A stretch of DNA of 64,000 nt from assembly GCA_963974125.1 (NCBI GenBank), contig CAXBCH010000023.1, positions 5,967 to 69,966 on the forward strand. Reading direction: 5' to 3'. Within the stretch, counting starts at the first letter, position 1, and each line of letters opens with the position of its first letter. This DNA comes from Haliea sp963974125. Lineage in GTDB: Bacteria > Pseudomonadota > Gammaproteobacteria > Pseudomonadales > Halieaceae. The notes beneath the pieces were generated by a model. It was not told the DNA's origin, made no database searches, and was given only the letters and a program-made list of their open reading frames with translations. The translations under genes and the position numbers were made by a program. This document shows positions 26,847-37,889 of the stretch, piece by piece.

Positions 26847-27337
26847 TGCCCACGGAGACCGGTCGCATTGTCGCCATAGAGTCCGACAGCCTGTGGGTCG
26901 AGACCATCCGCAAGAGTACTTGCGGCGCCTGTTCGGCGCAAAAAGGCTGCGGCCATGGGCTCTTGAACCGGATCCGCGATGGTCAACGCGGCCTGGTCCG
27001 GGTCCTGCCCGGGACATTTTCCCTGGCGGACTGTCGGATCAATGACGAGGTCAGTATCAGCCTGCCCGACGAGGTGATCCTGCGCGGCTCACTGATCGTC
27101 TATATGCTGCCGTTGTTGGCGATGCTGGCCGGGGCCGTCGCCGGCAGTCACTGGTTGCCGTGGTCACAGGACCTGGCGGCGGTGGCGGGTGCAGCTGTCG
27201 GCTTTGCCGGTGGTGTCGCGCTGGTGCGCTGGCATGCCTGGCACCACCGGGACGACGCCCGACTGCAGCCTGTTCTGGCGGCTTCACCGGGCGGACAACA
27301 GCAGCTGCTGCACTCCTCGCCGTCGCTCTCACCGTAA
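26846..27337 (+). CDS. rseC: RseC/MucC membrane protein
   Basis: A 163-residue protein of the RseC/MucC family. The N-terminal domain has the Cys cluster CGACSAQKGCGHGLL near residues 26-40, then two membrane helices (SLIVYMLPLLAMLAGAVAG and LAAVAGAAVGFAGGVAL). RseC is linked to Fe-S and redox processes, including SoxR reduction by the Rsx complex in E. coli. Its ATG overlaps the rseB stop by one base. Confidence 0.9.
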   Translation: MPTETGRIVAIESDSLWVETIRKSTCGACSAQKGCGHGLLNRIRDGQRGLVRVLPGTFSLADCRINDEVSISLPDEVILRGSLIVYMLPLLAMLAGAVAGSHWLPWSQDLAAVAGAAVGFAGGVALVRWHAWHHRDDARLQPVLAASPGGQQQLLHSSPSLSP

Positions 27338-27369
27338 ATTTTTCTCAACACCTGAAATGGATTGATTGC

Positions 27370-28779
27370 ATGATTTCACGCAGAACCTTGCCGACACTGT
27401 TTTTCCTCTGCCTGACGCTGGCAGCTCCCGGGCTGGCGGCGCAGTCGCTGCCGGACTTCCGCGACATAGTGAAGTCGGGGTCACCGGCAGTAGTGAAGAT
27501 CGTGGTCCAGCATCCTCCCGGGCGCAGTGCCAGCAATCCTCATGACATGGAAGAAATTCCGGAATACCTGCGCCGCTTCTTCGAGTTCCGCGGCCAGCAG
27601 CCACAGCCGCCCCAGCAGCGCCAGCGCATGTCCATGGGCTCCGGCTTCTTCATCTCGGCCGATGGCTACCTGGTGACCAACAATCATGTCGTCGAAGGTG
27701 CCGAGAACGTTCTGGTGCGGATGATTGACCGCCGCGAGTTCGAGGCGGAAGTGGTGGGTACCGACCCGCGTTCGGATCTGGCGTTGCTGCGGGTAGAGGC
27801 CAGTTCGCTGCCCTATTTGCGCCTCGAAACGAATGACGCACTGGAAGTCGGGGAGTGGGTGCTGGCCATCGGCTCTCCCTTTGGCCTCGACTACTCGGTA
27901 ACCGCGGGGATCGTCAGCGCGATGGGCCGCAGCCTGCCCACGGAGCAGGGCGAAAACTACGTGCCCTTTGTGCAGACCGATGTCGCCATCAACCCGGGCA
28001 ATTCGGGTGGCCCGCTGTTCAATCTCAATGGCGAGGTGGTGGGGGTCAACTCCCAGATATTTACCCGCAGTGGAGGCTCTATCGGCCTGTCCTTTGCGAT
28101 CCCCGCCAGCGTGGTGCGCAACGTTGTGGCCCAGCTCAAGGAAAGCGGGCGCGTTACCCGTGGCTGGCTGGGCGTGACCATTCAGGATGTCGACAAGACC
28201 CTGGCGGAATCCTTCGGCCTCGACCGGCCCCAGGGGGCACTGATCGCGCAACTGGCCGGGGATGGTCCCGCCGCCAGGGCGGGCCTGGAGGCGGGGGATG
28301 TGATCCTGCGCTTTGACGGCAAGGATATTCCCACATCGGCCGAGCTGCCCCACGTGGTCGGCCTGACGGCTCCGGATACCACGGTGCCGGTGGAGATCAT
28401 GCGTGACCGCAAGCGCAAGACCGTGCGGGTCAAGGTGGGTGGCCTGGACGCGGACGACAGCTATGCCTTGAGCAGTGACAGGGCCGGCGAGGATCGCGGC
28501 GGTCGCCTGGGATTGCTGGTGGAAGAGGCCGGCCCCGAGGCTCTGGAACGCTTCGGCATCAGTGGCGGTGTGCTGGTGCGGCAGGTGTCTCCGGGGTCCG
28601 TGGCGGCAGAGTCCGGCGTCCTGCCGGGCGATGTTATCACCATGCTCGGTTCCACCCCGGTCAAGGATGTGGCGTCCTTCGAGCGTGCGGTGTCGCGCCT
28701 GGAGGCAGGTGACTCTGTCCCCCTGCGCCTGATTCGTCGCGGCTCACCGCTGTTTATCGGTCTCAAGCTCCGCGACTGA
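27370..28779 (+). CDS. mucD: Periplasmic serine protease MucD/DegP-like
   Basis: A 469-residue HtrA protease. A signal peptide (MISRRTLPTLFFLCLTLAAP) ends near GLAAQS. The catalytic triad is His in TNNHVV, Asp in RSDLALLR and Ser in NPGNSGGPLFN. Two PDZ domains follow, at about residues 265-355 and 375-465. It degrades or refolds damaged envelope proteins and is the last gene of the sigma-E operon. The longer frame from 27160 overlaps rseC and lacks a signal peptide at its start, so I use 27370. Confidence 0.96.
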   Translation: MISRRTLPTLFFLCLTLAAPGLAAQSLPDFRDIVKSGSPAVVKIVVQHPPGRSASNPHDMEEIPEYLRRFFEFRGQQPQPPQQRQRMSMGSGFFISADGYLVTNNHVVEGAENVLVRMIDRREFEAEVVGTDPRSDLALLRVEASSLPYLRLETNDALEVGEWVLAIGSPFGLDYSVTAGIVSAMGRSLPTEQGENYVPFVQTDVAINPGNSGGPLFNLNGEVVGVNSQIFTRSGGSIGLSFAIPASVVRNVVAQLKESGRVTRGWLGVTIQDVDKTLAESFGLDRPQGALIAQLAGDGPAARAGLEAGDVILRFDGKDIPTSAELPHVVGLTAPDTTVPVEIMRDRKRKTVRVKVGGLDADDSYALSSDRAGEDRGGRLGLLVEEAGPEALERFGISGGVLVRQVSPGSVAAESGVLPGDVITMLGSTPVKDVASFERAVSRLEAGDSVPLRLIRRGSPLFIGLKLRD

Positions 28780-28917
28780 GTTCACCCCGCCGCTCCCTTG
28801 CCGCTGTCGTCTGCGCCTGCGCGGCGCGGCCGGCGCGGCATGGCGGTGGCCGGGGCATTGGGGTACAATCGCGCGTCCTTTCGCCAGCACCTTTTGACCC
28901 CAGCCGAGCCCAGTTGA

Positions 28918-30717
<1,800 letters not shown>

Positions 30718-30723
30718 CCCGAT

Positions 30724-31563
30724 ATGACGATAGATTTTCCTCTGGTCCTGGTAGTGCTGGTATTTGGCAGCGGCGGTATCTGGCTGTTCGATACCCTGTT
30801 CATGGCGCCGCGCCGACGGCGGGCCCGGCAGGCCCTGCAGGTGGCGCATCCGCAGTGGTCCCATGAGGGCAGCAAGGATGCGGCCGCCTACGAGGCCAAA
30901 GTGCGCGCCACTGCGTCCGAGCCGGTCCTGGTGGAGTACTCGCGGTCATTCTTCCCGGTGCTGTTTGTGGTGTTCGTGCTGCGCTCCTTCCTGGTGGAGC
31001 CATTCCAGATCCCCTCGTCCTCCATGGTTCCCACCCTGGAAGTCGGCGATTATATCCTGGTCAACAAGTTCACCTACGGTATCCGCTTGCCTGTCGTGCG
31101 GACCAAGGTCATGAACATCAACGAGCCCCGGCGCGGTGATGTCATGGTGTTCTTCCCGCCGCACATGAATGACACCTATTACATCAAGCGTGTGATCGGC
31201 CTGCCCGGCGACTCGGTCAGCTACCGCAACAAGCGCCTGTTTGTTAACGGCGAGCCAGTGCCCACCGAGTCGCTGACCGTGGTGCCGGACGGACAGGCTC
31301 GGGTGGAGGTGGGTCTTGAGATCCTGGGAGACCAGCCGCACCTGATGCAGGACGACCAGACACGCCCGGGGCGGGATTTTTCCCTGGTCGTGGAGCCGGG
31401 CCACTATTTCATGATGGGTGACAACCGCGACAACAGCAGTGACAGCAGGGTATGGGGCCAGGTGCCGGAAAGAGATATAGTAGGCAAGGCCTTCGCGATC
31501 TGGATGCATTGGGATTCGCTGTTCAGTATCCCCAGCTTCAGTCGCGCCGGCACGATAAAATGA
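30724..31563 (+). CDS. lepB: Signal peptidase I (LepB)
   Basis: A 279-residue inner-membrane protease with two N-terminal membrane helices (residues about 5-22 and 76-95). The catalytic Ser lies in IPSSSMVPTLEVGD and the catalytic Lys in YYIKRVIGLPGDSV. The C-terminal box GDNRDNSSDSRVWGQVP is also typical. It removes signal peptides from exported proteins. It lies 6 bases after lepA, as in most gammaproteobacteria. Confidence 0.97.
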   Translation: MTIDFPLVLVVLVFGSGGIWLFDTLFMAPRRRRARQALQVAHPQWSHEGSKDAAAYEAKVRATASEPVLVEYSRSFFPVLFVVFVLRSFLVEPFQIPSSSMVPTLEVGDYILVNKFTYGIRLPVVRTKVMNINEPRRGDVMVFFPPHMNDTYYIKRVIGLPGDSVSYRNKRLFVNGEPVPTESLTVVPDGQARVEVGLEILGDQPHLMQDDQTRPGRDFSLVVEPGHYFMMGDNRDNSSDSRVWGQVPERDIVGKAFAIWMHWDSLFSIPSFSRAGTIK

Positions 31564-31592
31564 GTCCACAGACAGCGTGCGGGGTAAACAAT

Positions 31593-31979
31593 ATGAAGTT
31601 GCGGCAACAGCAGTCCGGCATGTCCCTCCCGGGGATGCTCGCCATTGCGATCATGGTGGGGTTCTTTGTCATGTGTGGCCTGAAAATGGCTCCCAGCTAC
31701 TTCGAGTACTTCACCATCCGCGATGTCGTTACCAGGGTTGCCGCCGAGCACGACCCCGCCACCGATACCATCGCCGACATCCGTCGCAAGATTGCCAATC
31801 TCTTCAATACCAACCAGATCTATGGGCTCAAGCCCAGTGAGGTCGAGGTGTTCCGCAAGGATGGCAAAACCTATATTGATGCCAGCTACGAGGCGCGCAT
31901 TCCGCTGTTCGGCAAGATTGATGCGATAATCCGCTTCGATGACCTGGAGAGGGAAGCTGGCGTCCGCCAAGCCCCTTGA
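31593..31979 (+). CDS. DUF4845 membrane protein
   Basis: A 128-residue protein with one N-terminal helix (residues about 9-29, MSLPGMLAIAIMVGFFVMCG) and a small soluble domain. The QQSGMSLPGML start resembles a type IV pilin leader, a known feature of DUF4845 proteins, though processing is unproved. The gene between lepB and rnc is usually DUF4845 in Pseudomonas and its relatives. Function is unknown. Confidence 0.88.
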   Translation: MKLRQQQSGMSLPGMLAIAIMVGFFVMCGLKMAPSYFEYFTIRDVVTRVAAEHDPATDTIADIRRKIANLFNTNQIYGLKPSEVEVFRKDGKTYIDASYEARIPLFGKIDAIIRFDDLEREAGVRQAP

Positions 31980-31985
31980 TGCCGC

Positions 31986-32663
31986 ATGGATAAGCTTCGC
32001 CGCCTGCAGCAATTGCTGGGCCATGAGTTCAGTGATCCCGGCCTGCTGCAGCTGGCCCTGACCCATCGCAGTGCGTCCGGCAACAACAACGAACGGCTTG
32101 AGTTTCTCGGCGACTCCATTGTCAATCATGTGATTGCGGAGTCCCTGTACCAGCAGTTTCCCAAGGCCCGGGAGGGAGACCTCAGCCGCATGCGGGCGAC
32201 CCTGGTCAAGGGCGACACACTGGCGGAAATCGGGCGCGAGTTGGGTCTGGGGGAGTTTGTTCGTTTGGGGCAGGGCGAGCGCAAGAGCGGCGGCCACCGT
32301 CGGGCCTCCATCCTCGCGGATGTTCTCGAGGCCATTGCCGGGGCCATCCTGCTGGACAGCGACACCGATCGCTGCCGGGAATGCCTGTTGCGCTGGTTTC
32401 ACAGTCGGCTCGAGGGTCTGGAGATGGGTGCCGCGGGCAAGGATGCCAAGACCAGGCTGCAGGAGTACCTGCAGGGCCGCGGCCGGCCGCTGCCGGCCTA
32501 CGAATTGCTCGCCGTTGACGGCGAGGATCATCAACAGGTGTTTCGCATTCTGTGTCGCGTCATGCAACCCGAACGGACTTTCGAGGGTGGGGGTGGCAGC
32601 CGCCAGAAGGCGGAGCAGGCGGCCGCCGAGGCTGCACTGGAGGCACTAACCCATGGCCAATGA
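31986..32663 (+). CDS. rnc: Ribonuclease III
   Basis: A 225-residue enzyme. The signature NERLEFLGDSIVNHVI near residue 36 carries the catalytic acidic residues, with the second set in ADVLEAIAGAI. A C-terminal double-stranded RNA-binding domain ends GGGGSRQKAEQAAAEAALEA. It cuts double-stranded RNA in rRNA processing. Its stop overlaps the era start by 11 bases. Confidence 0.97.
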   Translation: MDKLRRLQQLLGHEFSDPGLLQLALTHRSASGNNNERLEFLGDSIVNHVIAESLYQQFPKAREGDLSRMRATLVKGDTLAEIGRELGLGEFVRLGQGERKSGGHRRASILADVLEAIAGAILLDSDTDRCRECLLRWFHSRLEGLEMGAAGKDAKTRLQEYLQGRGRPLPAYELLAVDGEDHQQVFRILCRVMQPERTFEGGGGSRQKAEQAAAEAALEALTHGQ

Positions 32664-33561
32664 GACAGATACCATCCAGCGCTGCGGTTATGTCGCCATC
32701 GTCGGTCGACCCAATGTCGGCAAGTCGACGCTGCTGAACCACTTGTTGGGCCAGAAGATCAGCATTACCTCGCGCAAGCCCCAGACTACCCGACATCAGG
32801 TGCTGGGGATCAAGACCGAGGCCGGCTGCCAGTTCATTTTTGTCGACACCCCGGGCCTGCATCGCGCAGAACCGAGGGCCATAAACCGTTACATGAATCG
32901 CACCGCCAGCAGCGCCATACGCGATGTCGATGTCATCGTGATGGTGGTGGACCGCACCGCCTGGACCGACGAGGATGACATGGTTCTGCAGCGTGTGGCC
33001 CAGGCCGCTGTGCCGACCCTGCTGGTGGTGAACAAGGTGGACCTGCTGGAGGACAAGACCGTCCTCCTGCCGCAGCTGCAGCAGCTGGCCGAGCGGGCCC
33101 CCTTTGCCACCATCATTCCGCTCTCGGCCCTGCGCGGCCAGAACCTGGACGCGCTGGAAAAGGAGATTCGCCAGCGCCTGCCGGAGGCCGGCCATTTTTT
33201 TCCCGAGGACCAGATTACCGACCGCAGCCAGCGGTTTCTGGCGGCGGAGATCGTGCGCGAGAAGATCATGCGCCAGCTCGGTGACGAGCTGCCCTACGCG
33301 GTAACCGTGGAGATCGAGGAGTTCAAGCAGGAGGAGGCCATCCTCAACATATCCGCCCTGATCCTGGTTGAGCGCGAAGGCCAGAAGCGTATCCTGATTG
33401 GCGAGGGCGGCAGTCGCCTGCGCTCTATCGGCACTGACGCACGCCGTGACATGGAGAGGTTGTTCGAAAGCAAGATCATGCTGCGGCTCTGGGTCAAGGT
33501 GAAGTCGGGCTGGTCGGATGACGAACGGGCCCTGCGCAGCCTCGGTTACGATGATCGCTGA
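32653..33561 (+). CDS. era: Era GTPase
   Basis: A 302-residue GTPase. G motifs are GRPNVGKSTLLN (G1), TTRHQ (G2), DTPGLH (G3) and NKVDLL (G4). The C-terminal KH domain contains IGEGGSRLRSIGTDARRDME. Era acts in 30S subunit assembly and 16S 3'-end maturation. Translation is coupled to rnc. Confidence 0.97.
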   Translation: MANETDTIQRCGYVAIVGRPNVGKSTLLNHLLGQKISITSRKPQTTRHQVLGIKTEAGCQFIFVDTPGLHRAEPRAINRYMNRTASSAIRDVDVIVMVVDRTAWTDEDDMVLQRVAQAAVPTLLVVNKVDLLEDKTVLLPQLQQLAERAPFATIIPLSALRGQNLDALEKEIRQRLPEAGHFFPEDQITDRSQRFLAAEIVREKIMRQLGDELPYAVTVEIEEFKQEEAILNISALILVEREGQKRILIGEGGSRLRSIGTDARRDMERLFESKIMLRLWVKVKSGWSDDERALRSLGYDDR

Positions 33562-33578
33562 GCGCCAGCGAGCCTCTC

Positions 33579-34307
33579 ATGCGCGTAAATCTTCAACCCG
33601 CCTACCTGCTTCACAGTCGCCCCTGGCGCGACACCAGCCTGCTGTTGGAACTGTTTACCGCTGAGCACGGCCGTCTGAGCCTGGTGGGCAAAGGCGCCCG
33701 CCGGCGCAGTCGCGGCGGTAGCCAGGCTGCCCTGCTGCAACCGTTTCGTCCCCTGCTGGTAAGCTTTGCCGGACGCGCGGAAATGAAGCAGCTGGTGGCC
33801 GTCGAGGCCGCAGGCAGCGCCCCCCGGTTGCAGGCAGAGCGCCTTTTTACCGGTCTTTACCTGAACGAACTGCTGGTGCGCCTGCTGCACCGCCAGGATC
33901 CCCAGCCACAGCTGTTTGCCCGGTACGGCGATACCCTCCAGCAACTGGCGGCAGACGCTGCTGGCGATGCCTGCCTGCGCCGGTTCGAGTTCAGCCTTCT
34001 GGAAGCCCTGGGCTACCATTTCGACCCGGCAGTCGACGGTTACAGCGGTGAACCGGTGACGCCGGAAGGCTGGTATCAATACCAGGCGGAGTTCGGGCTG
34101 GTCGCCTGCGTACGGCAGGCGCACACCCCGGCGGTGCTGTTCTCGGGGCGGGACCTGCTGGCGATCGCCGCCGGGCACTTCGATGGCGAGCAGGCCAGCG
34201 CGGCCAAGCGCCTGCTGCGTCAGGCCCTGGCCGGGCATCTCGGTGAGCGGCCGCTGGCCAGCCGGGAACTGTTCCGCCAGTTTCGCGACCGGAGCCAGCA
34301 GCAGTGA
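33579..34307 (+). CDS. recO: DNA repair protein RecO
   Basis: A 242-residue protein with an N-terminal OB fold (PAYLLHSRPWRDTSLLLELF, then LSLVGKGARRRSRGG) and a helical C-terminus. It lacks the zinc-binding cysteines of some RecO proteins, which is normal in gammaproteobacteria. It loads RecA with RecR. Its stop overlaps the acpS start (GTGA); pdxJ, often found between recO and acpS, is absent here. Confidence 0.95.
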   Translation: MRVNLQPAYLLHSRPWRDTSLLLELFTAEHGRLSLVGKGARRRSRGGSQAALLQPFRPLLVSFAGRAEMKQLVAVEAAGSAPRLQAERLFTGLYLNELLVRLLHRQDPQPQLFARYGDTLQQLAADAAGDACLRRFEFSLLEALGYHFDPAVDGYSGEPVTPEGWYQYQAEFGLVACVRQAHTPAVLFSGRDLLAIAAGHFDGEQASAAKRLLRQALAGHLGERPLASRELFRQFRDRSQQQ

Positions 34308-34675
34308 TCGCCCTGGGTACGGATATTCTCGAGGTGGTCCGGGTCGAAGCCGTAGTGGCCCGGCTGGGAGACAAGTTCGTGCGACGCATCCTGACGCTGG
34401 CGGAACAGGGTGAATACGCCGCCAGCCAGCAGCCGGTACGCCTGCTCGCCAAGCGCTTTGCCGCCAAGGAAGCGATCGCCAAGGCCCTGGGCACGGGCAT
34501 CGGGCGCGGCGTCAGCTGGCAGGATATCGAGGTGCGTCACGATGCCCATGGCGCCCCCCTGGTGCATCTGTCCGGCGGTGCGGCGGAAGTCCTGAAACGT
34601 CGCGGTGGCAGCGCCATGCTGTTGTCGCTGGCCGATGAACAGGCCTATGTGGTGGCCTTTGCGGCCCTGAAATGA
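34304..34675 (+). CDS. acpS: Holo-[acyl-carrier-protein] synthase
   Basis: A 123-residue 4'-phosphopantetheinyl transferase. The metal-binding motif GTDILEVVRVEAV opens the protein and the WxxKEAxxKA motif appears as RFAAKEAIAKALGTGIG. It transfers phosphopantetheine from CoA to acyl carrier protein. It begins at GTG 34304, coupled to recO. Confidence 0.96.
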   Translation: MIALGTDILEVVRVEAVVARLGDKFVRRILTLAEQGEYAASQQPVRLLAKRFAAKEAIAKALGTGIGRGVSWQDIEVRHDAHGAPLVHLSGGAAEVLKRRGGSAMLLSLADEQAYVVAFAALK

Positions 34676-34737
34676 CCGGTGCATGCCCGCGCCGGTGAAA
34701 GTCGATATACTGCCCCGCCCGGCGGGAACGGTGAGTT

Positions 34738-35634
34738 ATGTCCGAATATCCAACGATTGAAGCCTGCATTGGCAATACCCCCCTGGTGCGCCTGCAGCGT
34801 CTCCCTGGCGATACCTCGAATACGCTGCTGGCCAAGCTGGAGGGCAACAACCCTGCCGGCTCGGTAAAGGACCGCCCGGCACTGAGCATGATTGCGGAAG
34901 CGGAGCTGCGGGGCGATATCCAGCCGGGTGATACCCTGATTGAAGCCACCAGTGGCAACACCGGCATCGCCCTGGCGATGGCCGCCGCCATCCGCGGCTA
35001 CCGTCTGATCCTGATCATGCCCGCGCACATGAGTGCCGAGCGCAAGCAGGCCATGTCTGCCTATGGTGCAGAACTGGTAGAGGTGACCCAGGCCGAGGGG
35101 ATGGAGGGTGCCCGCGACCTGGCGCTGCAAATGCAGAGCGAGGGCAAGGGGCGGGTGCTGGACCAGTTTGGCAATCCCGACAATCCGCTGGCGCACTTCC
35201 GCGGGACGGGTCCGGAAATCTGGCGCCAGACCAGGGGTACGATCACCCACTTTGTCGCGTCCATGGGCACGACCGGGACCATCATGGGAGTGTCGGCCTA
35301 CCTCAAGCAGCAGAACCCCGAGATCCAGATTGTCGGCCTGCAGCCTGTGGAGGGCTCCAGTATCCCCGGTATCCGGCGCTGGCCTCCCGCCTACCTGCCG
35401 GCGATCTTCGACGCCGCCCGGGTTGATCGGGTCATTGATATTTCCCAGGCCGAATCCGAACACCACATGCGCCTGATGGCGCGGGAGGAGGGGATCTTCT
35501 GCGGTGTTTCCTCCGGCGGTGCGATTGCTGCCTCGATCAAATTGTCGAAAGAGGTCAGCAATGCGGTGATCGTCGCCATTGTCTGCGATCGCGGCGATCG
35601 CTATTTGTCCACGGGCGTATTCGCCAGCCCCTGA
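34738..35634 (+). CDS. cysM: Cysteine synthase B (CysM)
   Basis: A 298-residue PLP enzyme. The PLP lysine lies in GNNPAGSVKDRPALSM near residue 45, the Asn/substrate loop is EATSGNTGIALA, and the phosphate-binding glycine loop is CGVSSGGAIAA. The sequence is closer to CysM (EGNNPAGSVKDR) than to CysK. It makes cysteine from O-acetylserine and sulfide or thiosulfate. In many relatives a 23S rRNA methyltransferase gene lies between it and relA; that gene is absent here. Confidence 0.95.
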   Translation: MSEYPTIEACIGNTPLVRLQRLPGDTSNTLLAKLEGNNPAGSVKDRPALSMIAEAELRGDIQPGDTLIEATSGNTGIALAMAAAIRGYRLILIMPAHMSAERKQAMSAYGAELVEVTQAEGMEGARDLALQMQSEGKGRVLDQFGNPDNPLAHFRGTGPEIWRQTRGTITHFVASMGTTGTIMGVSAYLKQQNPEIQIVGLQPVEGSSIPGIRRWPPAYLPAIFDAARVDRVIDISQAESEHHMRLMAREEGIFCGVSSGGAIAASIKLSKEVSNAVIVAIVCDRGDRYLSTGVFASP

Positions 35635-35647
35635 GCGGAGCCCAACG

Positions 35648-37879
35648 ATGGTCCGAGTACGGGAACAATCGCATCTCACGGCTTCCGGCGAGATAGATCT
35701 TGAGCGTTGGCTACAGCAGCTGCCGCTGGCGCATCGGCTGGATGAGCAGGAGCTGTTGCTGAGCGCCTGTGCGCTGGCGCGGGAAGCCGGTTCCCGTCCC
35801 GGCCGCGATGTACCCGACTGGGCGCGGGAATCGGACTGCTTTGCCACCGGGCTTGATATCGCCCAGATCCTGTCAGAGCTGCACGTCGGCACCGAATGCC
35901 TGGTCGCCGGCATTCTCTATCGCGCGGTGCGCGAAGAGCGGCTGCAACTGGATGCAGTGGGTGAGCGTTTCGGGCCGGGGGTACGCAACCTGATCGGTGG
36001 CGTGCTGCGCATGGCTGCCATAAGCGATCTCAAAACCCAGGTGGATTCCCCGGTGCTGGGCCAGGCGCACGGCCAGAAAGACAACATTCGCAAAATGCTG
36101 GTCGCCCTGGTGGACGACGTGCGGGTCGCGCTGATCAAGCTGGCGGAGCGGACCTGCGCCATTCGCGCGGTCAAGAACGATGAGGAGCGACGCTGGCCCA
36201 TCGCCCGCGAGGTGTTCGATGTCTATGCGCCGCTCGCGCACCGGCTCGGGATCGGCCACCTGAAATGGGAACTGGAAGACCTGTCCTTTCGCTATATCTA
36301 CAGCGACGCCTATCGCAAGATCGCGCGGCTACTGGATGGCAAGCGCCTGGAGCGGGACCGCTTCATTGCCCGTGTTACCGCGGAGCTGACCCGGGTGCTG
36401 GAGCAGGCGGGGCTGCAGTTCAACATCAGTGGCCGGGCGAAACATATCTACAGCATCTGGCGCAAGATGCAGCGCAAGGGCATCGGTTTTTCCCAGGTTT
36501 ACGATATCCGTGCGGTGCGCATTCTGGTGCCGGAGATCAAGGACTGTTATGCGACCCTGGGGCTGGTGCACGGCTTGTGGCGCAATATACCCAATGAATT
36601 TGATGACTATATAGCCAACCCCAAGGAAAACGGTTATCGCTCATTGCACACGGCGGTCATCGGGCCGGAGGGCAAGATTCTCGAAGTGCAGATACGCACC
36701 AGCCAGATGCACGAGGAGGCCGAACTGGGGGTTTGCGCACACTGGCGCTACAAGGGCTCTGATTCCAGTGGCGGCATGGCCAGCAGCTACGAAGAGAAAA
36801 TTGCCTGGCTGCGGCAGGTGCTGGACTGGCACGAAGAGACCGGCGACAGCGGAGATGTGGCGGAGCAGTTCAGTTTCGATCTCGCCCAGGATCGGGTCTA
36901 CGTGTTTACGCCCAATGGCGATGTGGTGAATCTCGCCCAGGGGGCCACGCCGCTTGATTTTGCCTACCATGTGCATACGGAAGTGGGGCACCACTGTCGC
37001 GGCGCCAAGGTCAATGGCGTGATCGTGCCCCTCACCTACAGCCTGAAGACCGGTGAACGGGTGGAAATCCTGACCAGCAAGCAGGGCAGCCCCAGGCGCG
37101 ACTGGCTGCAGTCCGGGCTCGGCTTCCTGCGCACCTCCCGGGCCAGGGCCAAGGTGCAGCAGTGGTTCAAGGCGCAGGCCCGTGAAGACAATATCGACGC
37201 CGGCCGGCACCTGCTGGAGCGGGAGTTTCGCCGCCTCGCACTCACCAGCGTCGACTACCGGCGAGTGGCGGACAAGGTCAACATGGCTACGGTGGAAGAC
37301 ATGTTCGCGGCGGTTGGTGCCGGCGATCTGGGTTCTGCCACTGTGCTCAACGCGGCCCAGTCCCTGGTGGAAAAGCGCCCGGAACCGCAGTTGCAGGTAG
37401 CCAGGCCCGGCAGCGGTCCGGTTTCCCGCAGCCAGATCAAGGTGCAGGGCGTCGGCAACCTGCTGACCCACATGGCCGGCTGCTGCAAGCCGCTGCCCGG
37501 TGATGCCATCGTCGGGTTCATTACCCAGATCCGCGGTGTCAGTATTCATCGCAGCGACTGCGCGCGCCTGCTGAAATTGCAGGAGACGTCGCCGGAGCGT
37601 GTGATTGAAGTGGCCTGGGGTGAATCGCCGCGGGAAAATTATGAAGTGGATGTCGCCATCGAAGCCTATGACCGCCAGGGCCTGCTGCGCGATATCACCG
37701 GGCTGTTCGCCAACGCACGGATCAACGTGCTGGCAATCAATACACAGACCAACAAGAAAAGGCATACAGCCACCATGCGCCTGACGGTGGAAGTGCCTGA
37801 TTTGGGCGCGCTGTCGAAACTGCTGGAGCGAATCGATCGCCTGAGCAACGTTATTTCCGTTGCCCGGGTGTCTGAATAG
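35648..37879 (+). CDS. relA: (p)ppGpp synthetase RelA
   Basis: A 743-residue RelA/SpoT-family protein. The N-terminal HD region is degenerate (ECLVAGILYRAVREERLQL, without the paired His-Asp), as in RelA. The synthetase region includes ENGYRSLHTAVIGPEGKILE and VQIRTSQMHEEAELGVCAHW. A TGS domain (VYVFTPNGDVVNLAQGATP), a zinc-finger region with CCKPLPGD and a C-terminal ACT domain follow. It makes (p)ppGpp on starved ribosomes. I use the ATG at 35648 with GGAGCCCAACG upstream; an earlier ATG lies inside cysM. Confidence 0.96.
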   Translation: MVRVREQSHLTASGEIDLERWLQQLPLAHRLDEQELLLSACALAREAGSRPGRDVPDWARESDCFATGLDIAQILSELHVGTECLVAGILYRAVREERLQLDAVGERFGPGVRNLIGGVLRMAAISDLKTQVDSPVLGQAHGQKDNIRKMLVALVDDVRVALIKLAERTCAIRAVKNDEERRWPIAREVFDVYAPLAHRLGIGHLKWELEDLSFRYIYSDAYRKIARLLDGKRLERDRFIARVTAELTRVLEQAGLQFNISGRAKHIYSIWRKMQRKGIGFSQVYDIRAVRILVPEIKDCYATLGLVHGLWRNIPNEFDDYIANPKENGYRSLHTAVIGPEGKILEVQIRTSQMHEEAELGVCAHWRYKGSDSSGGMASSYEEKIAWLRQVLDWHEETGDSGDVAEQFSFDLAQDRVYVFTPNGDVVNLAQGATPLDFAYHVHTEVGHHCRGAKVNGVIVPLTYSLKTGERVEILTSKQGSPRRDWLQSGLGFLRTSRARAKVQQWFKAQAREDNIDAGRHLLEREFRRLALTSVDYRRVADKVNMATVEDMFAAVGAGDLGSATVLNAAQSLVEKRPEPQLQVARPGSGPVSRSQIKVQGVGNLLTHMAGCCKPLPGDAIVGFITQIRGVSIHRSDCARLLKLQETSPERVIEVAWGESPRENYEVDVAIEAYDRQGLLRDITGLFANARINVLAINTQTNKKRHTATMRLTVEVPDLGALSKLLERIDRLSNVISVARVSE

Positions 37880-37889
37880 GGGGGCTGAT

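Noticed and set aside
34300..34310. Loss of pdxJ between recO and acpS as a deletion event
   Set aside because: The two genes overlap cleanly, and many genomes lack pdxJ here. There is no scar, and pdxJ may be elsewhere.
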